Below are positions 45,241 to 54,725 of a DNA stretch of 64,000 nucleotides, in pieces; the stretch's first letter is position 1, and the number at the start of each line of letters is the position of its first letter. The stretch spans positions 2,232,001 to 2,296,000 of the forward strand of contig NZ_CP077970.1 in NCBI RefSeq assembly GCF_024758505.1, in the 5' to 3' direction. Both the position numbers and the translations under genes were made by a program. This DNA comes from Bradyrhizobium arachidis. GTDB taxonomy: Bacteria > Pseudomonadota > Alphaproteobacteria > Rhizobiales > Xanthobacteraceae. The notes beneath the pieces were generated by a model. It saw only the letters and a program-made list of their open reading frames with translations. It was not told the DNA's origin and did no database searches.

Positions 45241-46497
45241 ATGGCGCAACTGTCCGACGATTGTTTTGCCTTTGGCGGACCGATGATGTCGGTCGACGAC
45301 GCCGTCGGCCTGATCGCGACCCGCGTCAACGCGATTGTCGATGTCGAGTCGGTCGCACTCACCGAGGCCGATGGACGCGTGCTCGCGAAAGAAATTGCCG
45401 CGCCCTTACCCCTGCCGCCCTTCACCAACTCCGCCGTTGACGGCTATGCGGTGCGCAACACCGATCTCCCGCAGGGCGAGGAGAGGGCGTTTCCGCTCGA
45501 CGGCCGCGTCGCGGCCGGCGGCGCCGCCGGGGCGCCGATCAAGCCCGGCCATACCATGCGCATCTTCACGGGCGCGCCGATGCCGCCGGGCGCCGAGACC
45601 GTCTTCATGCAGGAGGACGTGCGTGTCGACGATAGCGGCAGGATCGTGCTGCCACAGGGACTGAAGCCCGGCGCAAACGTCCGCCCGGCGGGCGAGGACA
45701 TTCCGCTTGGAGAGGTCGCGCTGCGCGGGGGCCAGCGCTTGCGGCCGCAGCATGTTGCGCTCGCCGCAGCCTTCGGGCTGACGGCGCTCGATGTCGTCAG
45801 GCGCATCCGTGTCGCCGTGTTCTCGACCGGCGATGAGTTGGCGTCGCCAGGCGCGCCGCGCGGGGCGTCGCAGCTGTTCGATTCCAACCGCGTCATGCTG
45901 ATCGCGATGCTGCGCCGGCTCGGTTGCGAGGTTTCCGATCTCGGCATCTTGCGCGACGATCGCGCCTCGCTCGCACAGGGCTTGAAGCAGGTCGCAGGCC
46001 AGCATGATCTGATCCTCACCACCGGCGGCGTCTCGACCGGCGAGGAGGATCACGTCAGGGCCGCCGTCGAAAACATCGGCAGGCTGGTGCTGTGGCGCAT
46101 GGCGATCAAGCCCGGCCGCCCCGTGGCGATGGGCATCATCGACGGCACGCCGCTGATCGGGTTGCCCGGCAATCCCGTCGCGAGCTTCGTCACCTTCGTC
46201 CATGTGGTGCGGCCGACGGTGCTCGCGCTCGCCGGCAGCCTGCCGGAGCCGATCGTTCCGATTCCGGTGCGCGCCGCCTTCACCTACAAGAAGAAGGAGG
46301 GCAGGCGCGAATATGTTCGCGTCTTCCTGCGCAAGGGGCAGGACGGTGCGCTCGAGGTAACCAAGTTTCCGCGCGAAGGTGCGGGCCTGTTGTCGTCGCT
46401 GGTCGAGACCGACGGTCTGGTCGAGCTTGGTGAAGCCGTCACCCGCGTCGAGCCTGGGCACAGCGTCGGCTTCCTGTCCTATGCCAGCCTGATCTGA
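45241..46497 (+). CDS. moeA: Molybdopterin molybdenumtransferase MoeA
   Basis: The canonical MoeA of this window, 418 residues: PFTNSAVDGYAVRNTDL, TGAPMPPGAETVFMQED, VFSTGDELASPGAP, LTTGGVSTGEEDHV and IGLPGNPVASFVTFVHVV are all intact. It inserts molybdate into AMP-molybdopterin. Located between mobB and a TusA-like gene, and likely co-transcribed with them. It is the third MoeA-family gene within 8 kb. Confidence 0.94.
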   Translation: MAQLSDDCFAFGGPMMSVDDAVGLIATRVNAIVDVESVALTEADGRVLAKEIAAPLPLPPFTNSAVDGYAVRNTDLPQGEERAFPLDGRVAAGGAAGAPIKPGHTMRIFTGAPMPPGAETVFMQEDVRVDDSGRIVLPQGLKPGANVRPAGEDIPLGEVALRGGQRLRPQHVALAAAFGLTALDVVRRIRVAVFSTGDELASPGAPRGASQLFDSNRVMLIAMLRRLGCEVSDLGILRDDRASLAQGLKQVAGQHDLILTTGGVSTGEEDHVRAAVENIGRLVLWRMAIKPGRPVAMGIIDGTPLIGLPGNPVASFVTFVHVVRPTVLALAGSLPEPIVPIPVRAAFTYKKKEGRREYVRVFLRKGQDGALEVTKFPREGAGLLSSLVETDGLVELGEAVTRVEPGHSVGFLSYASLI

Positions 46498-46542
46498 GGT
46501 CCATGCGTTGACGCCGCCGGCCCGCCCCGCCATGTTGCGGCG

Positions 46543-46776
46543 ATGACCAGGACCACACTCGATCTCACCGGGCTGAAATGCCCGCTGCCGGCGCTCAAGA
46601 CGCGCAAGGCGCTCAAGCCGTTGAATACGGGCGACCAGCTCGAGGTTCACTGCACCGATCCCCTGTCGGTGATCGACATCCCCAACCTGATCCGCGAGAC
46701 CGGCGACAAGGTCGAGATCACCGAACGCAACGAGGCGCGCATCGTGTTCCTGATCGAAAAGGCTGACAGCCCGTAG
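46543..46776 (+). CDS. TusA-like sulfurtransferase
   Basis: A 77-residue sulfur-carrier protein with the family start LDLTGLKCPLPALKTRKAL; the active Cys is residue 13 of the CPxP motif. The C-terminal sheet ends RIVFLIEK. TusA-type proteins direct sulfur into tRNA thiolation or into molybdenum-cofactor synthesis. The place directly after moeA, near fdhD, favours the cofactor role. Confidence 0.9.
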   Translation: MTRTTLDLTGLKCPLPALKTRKALKPLNTGDQLEVHCTDPLSVIDIPNLIRETGDKVEITERNEARIVFLIEKADSP

Positions 46777-46905
46777 AAAGGCGAATGTTCACGGCCGCCG
46801 CGTTTGACTATGGTCGGGTCTTCAGGGAATGGACGGCCGTTTCGCTGCAATGCAACAAGCCCGGCCGTTGCCGTTGGGTGATCTCGGGACTTAAGACGTC
46901 GGACT

Positions 46906-48339
46906 ATGACTTTCCTAACATCGAAGCCGGGCGCATCCGCCGGTCCTGCGGCGGGTCGGGAGCCTGCCGTCAAGCTTAGCAAGACGGCAGCGGGCCCTGA
47001 GTTCGGCGCGCTCGCGCAGGCGTCGATCCTGATCGTCGATGACGAACCGGGGATGCGCAACTTCCTGGTGCGGACGCTGGCGCCGCGCTGCAAGCTGGTG
47101 GACGAGGCGGCCGACACCGACCAGGCCTCGCGCAAGCTCGATTCCAACCGCTATGACGTCGTCATTCTCGACAATATCATGCCGGGCAAGAACGGCGTCG
47201 ACTGGCTGGCGGAGCAACGCGCCGTCGGCTTCTTCGCCGATGCGATCCTGATCACCGCCTATGCCGATCTCGACACCGCGATCCAGGCCTTGCGCGCCGG
47301 CGCGGTCGATTTCGTGCTCAAGCCGTTCCGCTCGAACCAGATCCTCAACGCCGTCGCGCGCTGCCTCGACCGCGTCAGGCTCCAGCGCGAGAACTACGTG
47401 CTGCGCTACGCGCTGCGCGCCTCGTCCGACCGCACCTTCCTGCGCGACAATCTGATCGGGGAATCTGCCGCGACGCTGCGCGTGCGCGAGACGATTGCGC
47501 GGGTGGCGCGGGTGGCGACCTCGGTTCTGCTGACCGGTGCCTCCGGCACCGGTAAGGAAGTCGCGGCGCGCTCGATCCATTCGCTGTCCGACCGCGCCGA
47601 CAAGCCCTTCGTGCCCGTGAACTGCGCCGCGATCCCGCCCGACATGATCGAGGCCGAGCTGTTCGGGCACATCAAGGGCGCCTTCACCGGCGCCGATAGC
47701 GGGCGCGAAGGCCTTTTCTTGTACGCGCATGGCGGCACGCTGTTCCTGGACGAGATCGGCGAATTGCCGTTGCCGATGCAGAGCAAGCTGCTCCGCGTGC
47801 TCGAAGACCGCCGCGTCCGGCCCGTCGGCTCGGAGCGCGAGGTTCCGGTCGACCTGCGTTTCATCTTTGCGACCAATGCCGAGCTGCAGAAGGAGGTTGA
47901 GAAGGGCCGCTTCCGCGCCGACCTGTTCTACCGGCTGAACGTGATGCAGCTCCATCTGCCGCTGCTCAAGGATCGCGGCGACGACGTGCAGGAGCTCGCC
48001 ACCATCTTCATGAGCAAGCTGTCGGTGCAGCTCGGCATGCCGCCGGTGCCGATCGATGGCTCGGTGCGGGCGGCGCTGGCAAGCTACGACTGGCCGGGCA
48101 ATGTGCGCGAGTTGCGTAATCTGATCGAGCGGACGCTGATCCTGGGCGCCTTCCCGGACGACTTTGCCGGTCCCCGCAACGACGGCCAGTCCGCGCCCGC
48201 CGACAGTCTCGCCGAGCTCGAGCGCCGCCACATTCTCAGCGTGCTGAAAGAGGTTGGCGGCAATCGCGAGGAGGCGGCGCGGCGGCTCGGAGTTTCGCGC
48301 AAGACCATCGACCGCAAATGCGCGTTATGGGATGTCTGA
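46906..48339 (+). CDS. NtrC-type sigma-54-dependent response regulator
   Basis: The 477-residue protein contains a receiver domain (acidic pair Asp45/Asp46, phospho-acceptor Asp89 in VVILDNIMPG), an AAA+ sigma-54 activation domain (Walker A GASGTGKE, the sigma-54 contact loop GAFTGADS, LFLDEIGELPL) and a Fis-type helix-turn-helix at the end (NREEAARRLGVSRKTIDRK). The stop overlaps the kinase gene start by 8 bp. It most likely activates the OxlT-type gene downstream, where a sigma-54 promoter and paired palindromes are found. Confidence 0.94.
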   Translation: MTFLTSKPGASAGPAAGREPAVKLSKTAAGPEFGALAQASILIVDDEPGMRNFLVRTLAPRCKLVDEAADTDQASRKLDSNRYDVVILDNIMPGKNGVDWLAEQRAVGFFADAILITAYADLDTAIQALRAGAVDFVLKPFRSNQILNAVARCLDRVRLQRENYVLRYALRASSDRTFLRDNLIGESAATLRVRETIARVARVATSVLLTGASGTGKEVAARSIHSLSDRADKPFVPVNCAAIPPDMIEAELFGHIKGAFTGADSGREGLFLYAHGGTLFLDEIGELPLPMQSKLLRVLEDRRVRPVGSEREVPVDLRFIFATNAELQKEVEKGRFRADLFYRLNVMQLHLPLLKDRGDDVQELATIFMSKLSVQLGMPPVPIDGSVRAALASYDWPGNVRELRNLIERTLILGAFPDDFAGPRNDGQSAPADSLAELERRHILSVLKEVGGNREEAARRLGVSRKTIDRKCALWDV

Positions 48340-50356
48340 CGCGACCGGCCGCAACGATGAGCCCGTGCGGGGACGCTCCGTCCGCTTCCGCCTGCTCGCG
48401 ATCGCATTGCTGCCGATGCTGGTCATCCTGCCGCTCCTGCTCGGCGTTGCGATCTATCGCTGGAACGCAAAATTCGACGCCACCCTGATCTCCAAGGTGA
48501 ACGGCGATCTCACCATCGCCCATCAATACCTCGCTCGCATCTTAGAGAAGACCGGCGTCCAGATCCGCTCGCTCGGCCTGTCCGCGCGCTTCCATGAGGT
48601 GGTGGCGGAGGATGCGCGCGGTCCTCTCCAGGAACTGCTCGAGGAGACCCGCAAGGAGATCGGCCTCGATTTCCTCTATCTGACGAACGGTCGCGGCGAC
48701 ATTCTGGCTTCGTCGCCGCAGTTGCACGGCATCCCGAGGGCCGACTGGCCGATCATCCAGTCGGCGCTGTCGGGCCAGGTGCCGGCAACAGGCGTCGATA
48801 TCTTCGCCAATGACGAGCTGGCCGCGATTTCGCCGACGCTGGCCGAGCGCGCGCGGCTCGACCTGGTGCCGACGCCGAATGCGGTGCCGACCGAGCGCAG
48901 CACCGAGACGCGCGGCATGGTGGTGCACGCGGCGAGCCGGGCGATGCTGCCCGACGGCGGCGCGGCGGCGATCGTCGGCGGCACCTTGCTCAACCAGAAC
49001 CTCGAATTCATCGACACCATCAACGACCTTGTCTATCGCGCGGCAAGCCTGCCGGAAGGCAGCCAGGGCACGGCGACGCTGTTCCTGGAGGACGTGCGAA
49101 TCTCGACCAATGTCCGCCTGTTCGAAGGGCGGCGGGCGCTCGGCACGCGCGTGTCGGCGGCGGTGCGCGCTGCCGTGCTGGACGAGGGCCGCACCTGGCT
49201 CGACAGCGCCTTCGTCGTCAACGACTGGTACATCTCGGCCTATGAGCCGCTGGTCGACAGTTTTGGTAAGCGCGTCGGCATGCTCTATGTCGGCTTCCTG
49301 GAAAAGCCTTTCAGCGAAGCCAAGTATCAGACGCTGCTGATCATCATACTCGCCTTCATCACGATCACGGTCGCGACCGTGCCGATCTTCCTGCGCTGGG
49401 CGACCTCGATCTTCATGCCGCTGGAGCGGGTGACGGCGACGATTGGCGAGGTGGAGCGGGGGAATCTCGCCGCCCGCACCAAGATGCCGGTGTCCGGCGA
49501 CGAGATCGGCCGCGTCGCTGTCCATCTCGACAGTCTGCTCGACCAGATCCAGGAGCGCGACCGGCAACTGCGCGAATGGAACGAGGAGCTGAACGTCCGC
49601 GTCCGCGAACGCACACGCGAGCTCGAACACGCCAACCTCAAGCTCGAGGCGACCACCAAGCAGCTCATCATGTCGGAAAAGCTCGCCGCGATCGGCGAGA
49701 TCACCGCCGGCGTGGCGCACGAGATCAACAATCCGATCGCGGTGATGCAGGGCAATCTCGACGTCATCCGCAGCGTGTTCGGTGCCGATGCCGACAAGGC
49801 GAAGGTCGAGTTCCGTCTGCTCGATGAGCAGATCCACCGCATCAGCCAGATCGTGACCAAGCTGTTGCAGTTCGCAAGGCCCGAGGAATATGCCGGCTAT
49901 GTCGAGCGCCACGCGCCGGCCAGCGTCATCTCGGACTGCCTGCCGCTGGTCCAGCATCTCCTGAACAAGACCGAGATCAGCGTCGTCAGGGACGACCGCG
50001 CCAGCCGTCTGGTGCTGATGAACCGCAACGAGCTGCAGCAGGTGCTGGTCAACCTCATCGTCAACGCGATCCATGCGATGTCCGACGGTGGAACCCTGAC
50101 GCTGCGCTCCTTCGATACCGAGCGCGAAGGAAATCCGGGCGTCGCCATCGAGGTGGCCGACACCGGCATCGGAATGGACACCGAGGTGATCGAAAAGATC
50201 TTCGATCCCTTCTACACGACCAAGCGGCGGCAAGGCACCGGGCTCGGGCTGTCTATCAGCCAGACGCTGATCAAGCGCCAGGGCGGGCAGATCACCGCTG
50301 AAAGCCGCGTCGGTTCGGGAAGCACCTTTACGGTGTGGCTGCCCGAGGCGAGCTGA
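48332..50356 (+). CDS. Membrane sensor histidine kinase with cache domain
   Basis: The start at 48332 (MSDATG) overlaps the regulator's stop; the longer frame inside the regulator gene is rejected. Order: TM1 about 20-42, periplasmic cache-type sensor about 43-330 (LDFLYLTNGRGDILASSPQ), TM2 about 334-354, HAMP about 355-410, coiled coil, phospho-acceptor His463 in GVAHEINNP, and ATP-binding domain (NELQQVLVNLIVNAIHAM, DTGIGM, GTGLGLSI) to residue 674. Cache sensors of this type commonly bind small carboxylates, consistent with the oxalate/formate-type transporter downstream. Confidence 0.93.
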   Translation: MSDATGRNDEPVRGRSVRFRLLAIALLPMLVILPLLLGVAIYRWNAKFDATLISKVNGDLTIAHQYLARILEKTGVQIRSLGLSARFHEVVAEDARGPLQELLEETRKEIGLDFLYLTNGRGDILASSPQLHGIPRADWPIIQSALSGQVPATGVDIFANDELAAISPTLAERARLDLVPTPNAVPTERSTETRGMVVHAASRAMLPDGGAAAIVGGTLLNQNLEFIDTINDLVYRAASLPEGSQGTATLFLEDVRISTNVRLFEGRRALGTRVSAAVRAAVLDEGRTWLDSAFVVNDWYISAYEPLVDSFGKRVGMLYVGFLEKPFSEAKYQTLLIIILAFITITVATVPIFLRWATSIFMPLERVTATIGEVERGNLAARTKMPVSGDEIGRVAVHLDSLLDQIQERDRQLREWNEELNVRVRERTRELEHANLKLEATTKQLIMSEKLAAIGEITAGVAHEINNPIAVMQGNLDVIRSVFGADADKAKVEFRLLDEQIHRISQIVTKLLQFARPEEYAGYVERHAPASVISDCLPLVQHLLNKTEISVVRDDRASRLVLMNRNELQQVLVNLIVNAIHAMSDGGTLTLRSFDTEREGNPGVAIEVADTGIGMDTEVIEKIFDPFYTTKRRQGTGLGLSISQTLIKRQGGQITAESRVGSGSTFTVWLPEAS

Positions 50357-50358
50357 TT

Positions 50359-50394
50359 GGACATTTTGTCCGGCGACTTCGGGACATTCTGTCC
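50359..50394. promoter_or_regulatory. Two GGACATTYTGTCC palindromes, candidate activator sites
   Basis: GGACATTTTGTCC (50359-50371) and GGACATTCTGTCC (50382-50394) differ at one base and lie 23 bp apart, about two helical turns. They stand 53 to 88 bp upstream of the -24 element, the usual place for an NtrC-family dimer pair, and immediately follow the kinase gene. Confidence 0.72.
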
Positions 50395-50446
50395 AAAGCA
50401 GCTCATTGCGCTGCGGGAAGTCCTTGATTCCTCACGATGCACCAAC

Positions 50447-50462
50447 TGGCACGCGCGTTGCT
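50447..50462 (+). promoter_or_regulatory. Candidate sigma-54 (-24/-12) promoter
   Basis: TGGCACG-CGCG-TTGCT matches the sigma-54 consensus at every conserved base, with the invariant GG and GC 10 bases apart. It would drive the OxlT-type gene at 50701 with a leader of about 230 nt. The 344-bp stretch 50357-50700 holds this promoter, its upstream sites and no gene. Confidence 0.8.
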
Positions 50463-50700
50463 CATCCCAAGACAGGGTGTTGAGGGGGAATGAGGGCGCG
50501 ATAGCCGTCACTTGCAATGTTGCCCGCGAGACGAAGGGACATCGCTCGCGATCAGCCGCTTGCTCCGCGCATACGAACGAACTGCGCGCCAGACGATTCC
50601 ACTTCGGCATGAAGACCAACCGGTCGTGTGTGGCTCTCAAGGCACGCGCGCGACCTCAAACAGATGTGCCCGGCAAGGCCACGTTTTGGAGGTGATGCTC

Positions 50701-52353
50701 ATGACGACTGCCGATACCATTCTCGCACCGGCTGGTGCTTCCGGATTTCTCGATCGCGAACGCACGATCGCGACGGCCGGCTTCAATCGCTGGCTGGTGC
50801 CGCCGGCAGCGCTCTGCATCCATCTCTGCATCGGCATGGCCTATGGCTTCTCGGTGTTCTGGTTGCCGCTGTCGCGCGCCATCGGGCTGAACGCGCCGAA
50901 GGCATGCCCGGACATGACGCTGGTGCAGGAGCTGTTCACCACCACCTGCGACTGGAAGGTCGCAAGCCTGGGCTGGATGTACACGCTGTTCTTCGTGCTG
51001 CTGGGCGTCTCCGCCGCGCTGTGGGGCGGCTGGCTCGAGCGGGTCGGTCCGCGCAAGGCCGGCTTCGTCTCGGCTCTGTGCTGGTGCGGCGGCCTGTTCC
51101 TCGGTGCGATCGGCATCTACACCCACCAGCTCTGGCTGATGTGGCTGGGCTCGGGCGTGATCGGCGGCGTCGGTCTCGGCCTCGGCTACATCTCGCCTGT
51201 GTCGACGCTGGTGAAGTGGTTCCCGGATCGCCGCGGCATGGCGACCGGCATGGCCATCATGGGCTTTGGCGGCGGCGCCATGATCGGCGCGCCGCTGGCG
51301 AACCTCTTGATGAACTACTTCAAGAGTCCGACCTCGGTCGGCGTCTGGGAAACCTTCGTCGCGATGGGCGTCATCTATTTCGTGTTCATGATGATCGGCG
51401 CGTTCCGCTATCGCATTCCGCCGACCGGCTGGCAGCCCGAGGGTTGGACCCCGCCGGTCAAGGCCAATGCGATGATCTCGAAGAACAACGTCCATCTCAA
51501 GGACGCGCACAAGACGCCGCAATTCTGGCTGATCTGGTGGGTCCTCTGCTTGAACGTGTCGGCCGGCATCGGCGTGATCGGCATGGCCTCGCCGATGCTC
51601 CAGGAAATCTTCGCCGGCAAGCTGATCGGTCTGCCTGATATCGGCTTCAACGCGCTCGATGCCGGACAGAAGGCGCAGATCGCGGCGATCGCCGCCGGCT
51701 TCGCCGGCCTGCTGTCGCTGTTCAACATCGGCGGCCGGTTCTTCTGGGCCTCGCTGTCGGACAAGATCGGACGCAAGAACACCTACTACACGTTCTTCAT
51801 CCTCGGCATCGTGCTGTACGCGCTCGCGCCGACCTTCGCGGCGATGGGCTCAAAGCTGCTGTTCGTGCTCGGCTTCGGCATCATCCTGTCGATGTATGGC
51901 GGCGGCTTCGCCACCGTGCCGGCCTATCTCGCCGACATGTTCGGCACGCAGTTCGTGGGCGCGATCCACGGCCGGCTGCTGACGGCTTGGTCGACCGCGG
52001 GCATCATCGGCCCTGTCGTGGTGAACTACATCCGCGAGTTCCAGCTCGCGGCTGGCGTGCCGCGCGACCAGCTCTATAACACCACCATGTACATCCTGTG
52101 CGCGATGCTGATCGCCGGCCTGATCTGCAACTATCTGATCAAGCCGGTCGATGCGAAGTGGCACATGAAGGAGGCCGACGTCGCAAAACTCCAGGCCGCG
52201 AGCGCCAGCGCCGCCGCCTCGGGGCCGCACGGCTCCTACGGCATCGGCTTCGGTGGGCTCGACGCCAAGGCCGCGCTGTTCTGGGCCTTCGTCGGCATCC
52301 CACTCGCATGGGGCGTGTGGAAGACGCTGGAGAGCGCGGTCAAGATTTTCTGA
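50701..52353 (+). CDS. OxlT-type MFS transporter (oxalate/formate antiporter family)
   Basis: The ATG at 50701 has GGAGG at 8-base spacing; an ATG at 50695 is too close and the longer frame lacks support. The 550-residue membrane protein has about 12 helices plus a longer central loop and a C-terminal extension. Features are IHLCIGMAYGFSVFWLPLSR, ERVGPRKAGFVSALCWCGG, VSTLVKWFPDRRGMATGMAI and FATVPAYLADMFG, the OxlT family style. Likely exchanges or imports small carboxylates such as oxalate or formate; the actual substrate is inferred from the formate dehydrogenase nearby. Confidence 0.9.
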   Translation: MTTADTILAPAGASGFLDRERTIATAGFNRWLVPPAALCIHLCIGMAYGFSVFWLPLSRAIGLNAPKACPDMTLVQELFTTTCDWKVASLGWMYTLFFVLLGVSAALWGGWLERVGPRKAGFVSALCWCGGLFLGAIGIYTHQLWLMWLGSGVIGGVGLGLGYISPVSTLVKWFPDRRGMATGMAIMGFGGGAMIGAPLANLLMNYFKSPTSVGVWETFVAMGVIYFVFMMIGAFRYRIPPTGWQPEGWTPPVKANAMISKNNVHLKDAHKTPQFWLIWWVLCLNVSAGIGVIGMASPMLQEIFAGKLIGLPDIGFNALDAGQKAQIAAIAAGFAGLLSLFNIGGRFFWASLSDKIGRKNTYYTFFILGIVLYALAPTFAAMGSKLLFVLGFGIILSMYGGGFATVPAYLADMFGTQFVGAIHGRLLTAWSTAGIIGPVVVNYIREFQLAAGVPRDQLYNTTMYILCAMLIAGLICNYLIKPVDAKWHMKEADVAKLQAASASAAASGPHGSYGIGFGGLDAKAALFWAFVGIPLAWGVWKTLESAVKIF

Positions 52354-52442
52354 TCGCACATTCATCGCGAGCGGGAGCACGCCACGCGCGGGCTCCCGCC
52401 GCTCATCTCGATTGTTTCAAAATAATCCCTGGGGGAATTTCG

Positions 52443-52736
52443 ATGGTTCGCAAACTCGTTTGTGCCGCCGCCATGCTGCTCGTCGCCGGCGCACTGCAAT
52501 CCGCATCCGCACAGACCGCCGCGGCACCGGCCGCAACGCCGCCCGCCGCGACCGAGGCCAAGACAGAGGCCAAGCCCGGCAAGATCAAGCTGACCGCCCA
52601 GAAGCTCAAGGACATGAAGGCCAAGTGGAGCGCCAACAAGTCGAAGCTGAAGGAGTGCCGCAAGGACGTGAAGGCCAAGGGCCTCGCGGGCGACGATCGC
52701 TGGTTCTATATCGAGGAGTGCATGGGCAAGAGCTGA
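52443..52736 (+). CDS. Small exported protein with PsiF-like repeat
   Basis: The 97-residue precursor has a Sec leader (MVRKLVCAAAMLLVAGALQS, ending ASA), an Ala/Thr/Pro linker and a basic C-terminal domain KLKECRKDVKAKGLAGDDRW then FYIEECMGKS. The Cys pair (KECRKD and EECMGK) resembles the PsiF repeat of phosphate-starvation-induced periplasmic proteins. GGGGGA precedes the ATG. It lies between the transporter and formate dehydrogenase genes; function unknown. Confidence 0.75.
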   Translation: MVRKLVCAAAMLLVAGALQSASAQTAAAPAATPPAATEAKTEAKPGKIKLTAQKLKDMKAKWSANKSKLKECRKDVKAKGLAGDDRWFYIEECMGKS

Positions 52737-52963
52737 TCCGGCGAACGACCGCGGCGTGGAAGCCGCCTGCATGCCCTAGATCGAGAACTCGATAGGATTT
52801 CGCTATCGCAGCATAGGACGCCTTTATTGATCTTCAATCCAATTCGGGTTTCGTTCTGTTAGTTCAGGGCGTGAGATGGATGCGGCGTCGTTCCCGGCAG
52901 CGGGTCAGGGAACGCCCTGCACCGCGCTTAACTGCTTCCGAGAGCGGGATAAATCGCTTGGCA

Positions 52964-52977
52964 TCTGGCATACCAGA
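52964..52977. promoter_or_regulatory. Palindrome upstream of formate dehydrogenase, candidate operator
   Basis: TCTGG-CATA-CCAGA lies 44 bp before the fdh start codon. The core TGGCATACCA is close to the TGGTATACCA pattern of FCD-type GntR operators. An inverted repeat CGATAG/CTATCG at 52790-52808 lies further up, after the PsiF-like gene, and may be a weak terminator. Confidence 0.5.
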
Positions 52978-53021
52978 AGCTAGTGTTGGAGCCGTTCTAA
53001 AGACGAGATCGAGACGAATCG

Positions 53022-54725
53022 ATGAGCCACGACGTGCACAAGGTCCGCCAATTCGAGCATCCCGGTGAGGGACGCCGGCGCGCCAAAGCCACCCCCAAGG
53101 GGCGCCAGGTCGATCCGACCGCCGGGCATGAGATCGAATTGCTCCTCGGCGACCGGCCGCGGCGGCGCGACCTGCTCATCGAGTATTTGCACCTGATCCA
53201 GGACAAATATCACCAGATCTCGGCCGCCCATCTCGCCGCCCTTGCCGACGAGATGAAGCTCTCCTTTGCCGAAGTGTTCGAGACCGCGACTTTCTATGCG
53301 CATTTCGACGTGGTGAAGGAAGGTGAGGCTGACATCGCCCCGCTCACCATCCGGGTCTGCGACTCGCTGACTTGCGCGATGCTCGGCGCCGAGAAGCTTC
53401 TTGAGGATTTGCAAAGCAAGGCCGGGCCGGGCATCCGCGTCGTACGCGCGCCCTGCGTCGGCCGTTGCGATACCGCACCCGCTGCCGAGGTCGGCCACAA
53501 CTTCGTCGATCACGCGACCGTCGCCAACGTGCTCGCCACCGCGAAGGCCGGCGACACCCATGCGCACCTGCCTGAGTACACCGACTACGCCGCCTATGTC
53601 GCCGGCGGCGGCTATAAGCTGCTCGGCCGCCTGCGCTCCGGCGAATTGTCGCGCGACGACCTGCTGAAGTCCCTCGACGACGCCTCGCTGCGCGGGCTCG
53701 GCGGCGCCGGCTTCCCCACGGGGCGCAAATGGCGTGCGGTGCTCGGCGAACCGGGTCCGCGGCTGATGGCGATCAACGGCGACGAGGGCGAGCCCGGCAC
53801 GTTCAAGGACCGCTATTATCTCGAGACCGATCCGCATCGCTTCATCGAGGGCATGCTGATCGGCGCGCATGTGGTCGAGGCCGCCGAAATCTACATCTAC
53901 ATTCGCGACGAATATCCGGCCGCGCGCGAGATCCTGGAGCGCGAGATCGCAAAGCTGCCTGCTGATGGACCGACGCTGCATCTGCGGCGCGGTGCCGGCG
54001 CCTATATCTGCGGTGAAGAGTCCTCGCTGCTCGAAAGCATCGAAGGCAAGCGCGGTCTGCCCCGGCACAAGCCACCCTATCCGTTCCAGGTCGGCCTGTT
54101 CGGCCTGCCGACGCTGATCAACAACATCGAGACGCTGTGGTGGGTGCGCGACATCGTCGAGAAGGGCGCCGGCTGGTGGAAGAGCCACGGCCGCAACGAA
54201 CGCTTCGGCCTGCGCAGCTTCTCGGTTTCGGGCCGGGTGAAGAATCCCGGCATGAAACTCGCGCCATCAGGCATCACGGTGCGCGAGCTGATCGACGAAT
54301 ATTGCGGCGGCATGGCCGATGGCCATCACTTCTACGCGTACCTGCCGGGCGGCGCATCCGGCGGCATCCTGCCGGCATCGATGGACAACATCCCGCTCGA
54401 TTTCGGCACGCTGGAGAAATACGGCTGCTTCATCGGCTCGGCGGCAATCGTGATCCTGTCTCAGCACGACAGCGTGCGGAGCGCGGCGCTGAACCTGATG
54501 AAGTTTTTCGAGGACGAGAGCTGCGGCCAGTGCACGCCATGCCGTGTCGGAACCCAGAAGGCGGCGCAGTTGATGCAGAAGCCGGTCTGGAACCGCGCGC
54601 TGCTGGAGGAATTGGGCCAGGCGATGCGCGATGCCTCGATCTGCGGCCTCGGACAGGCAGCATCCAATCCGCTGACATCGGTGATCAAATATTTCCCTGA
54701 CGAGTTCAAGGAAGCGGCCGAATGA
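53022..54725 (+). CDS. fdwB: NAD-dependent formate dehydrogenase beta subunit (NuoE-NuoF fusion)
   Basis: Carries electrons from formate to NAD. The N-terminal 40 residues are basic; about 45-190 are a NuoE-type [2Fe-2S] domain with Cys in VCDSLTCAMLG and APCVGRCD; the rest is NuoF-like, with the NADH/FMN motifs GLGGAGFPTGRKW and NGDEGEPGTFKDRYYLETDP and the [4Fe-4S] site ESCGQCTPCRVGT plus a later SICGLG. The fused architecture (567 residues) is that of the tungsten-type FDH1 of methylotrophs. The stop overlaps the alpha-subunit start by 4 bp. Confidence 0.93.
   Translation: MSHDVHKVRQFEHPGEGRRRAKATPKGRQVDPTAGHEIELLLGDRPRRRDLLIEYLHLIQDKYHQISAAHLAALADEMKLSFAEVFETATFYAHFDVVKEGEADIAPLTIRVCDSLTCAMLGAEKLLEDLQSKAGPGIRVVRAPCVGRCDTAPAAEVGHNFVDHATVANVLATAKAGDTHAHLPEYTDYAAYVAGGGYKLLGRLRSGELSRDDLLKSLDDASLRGLGGAGFPTGRKWRAVLGEPGPRLMAINGDEGEPGTFKDRYYLETDPHRFIEGMLIGAHVVEAAEIYIYIRDEYPAAREILEREIAKLPADGPTLHLRRGAGAYICGEESSLLESIEGKRGLPRHKPPYPFQVGLFGLPTLINNIETLWWVRDIVEKGAGWWKSHGRNERFGLRSFSVSGRVKNPGMKLAPSGITVRELIDEYCGGMADGHHFYAYLPGGASGGILPASMDNIPLDFGTLEKYGCFIGSAAIVILSQHDSVRSAALNLMKFFEDESCGQCTPCRVGTQKAAQLMQKPVWNRALLEELGQAMRDASICGLGQAASNPLTSVIKYFPDEFKEAAE

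Noticed and set aside
48542..50233. 563-codon open frame on the minus strand
   Set aside because: Antisense to the histidine kinase gene and low in recognisable motifs; His/Asp/Arg-rich as typical for shadow frames.
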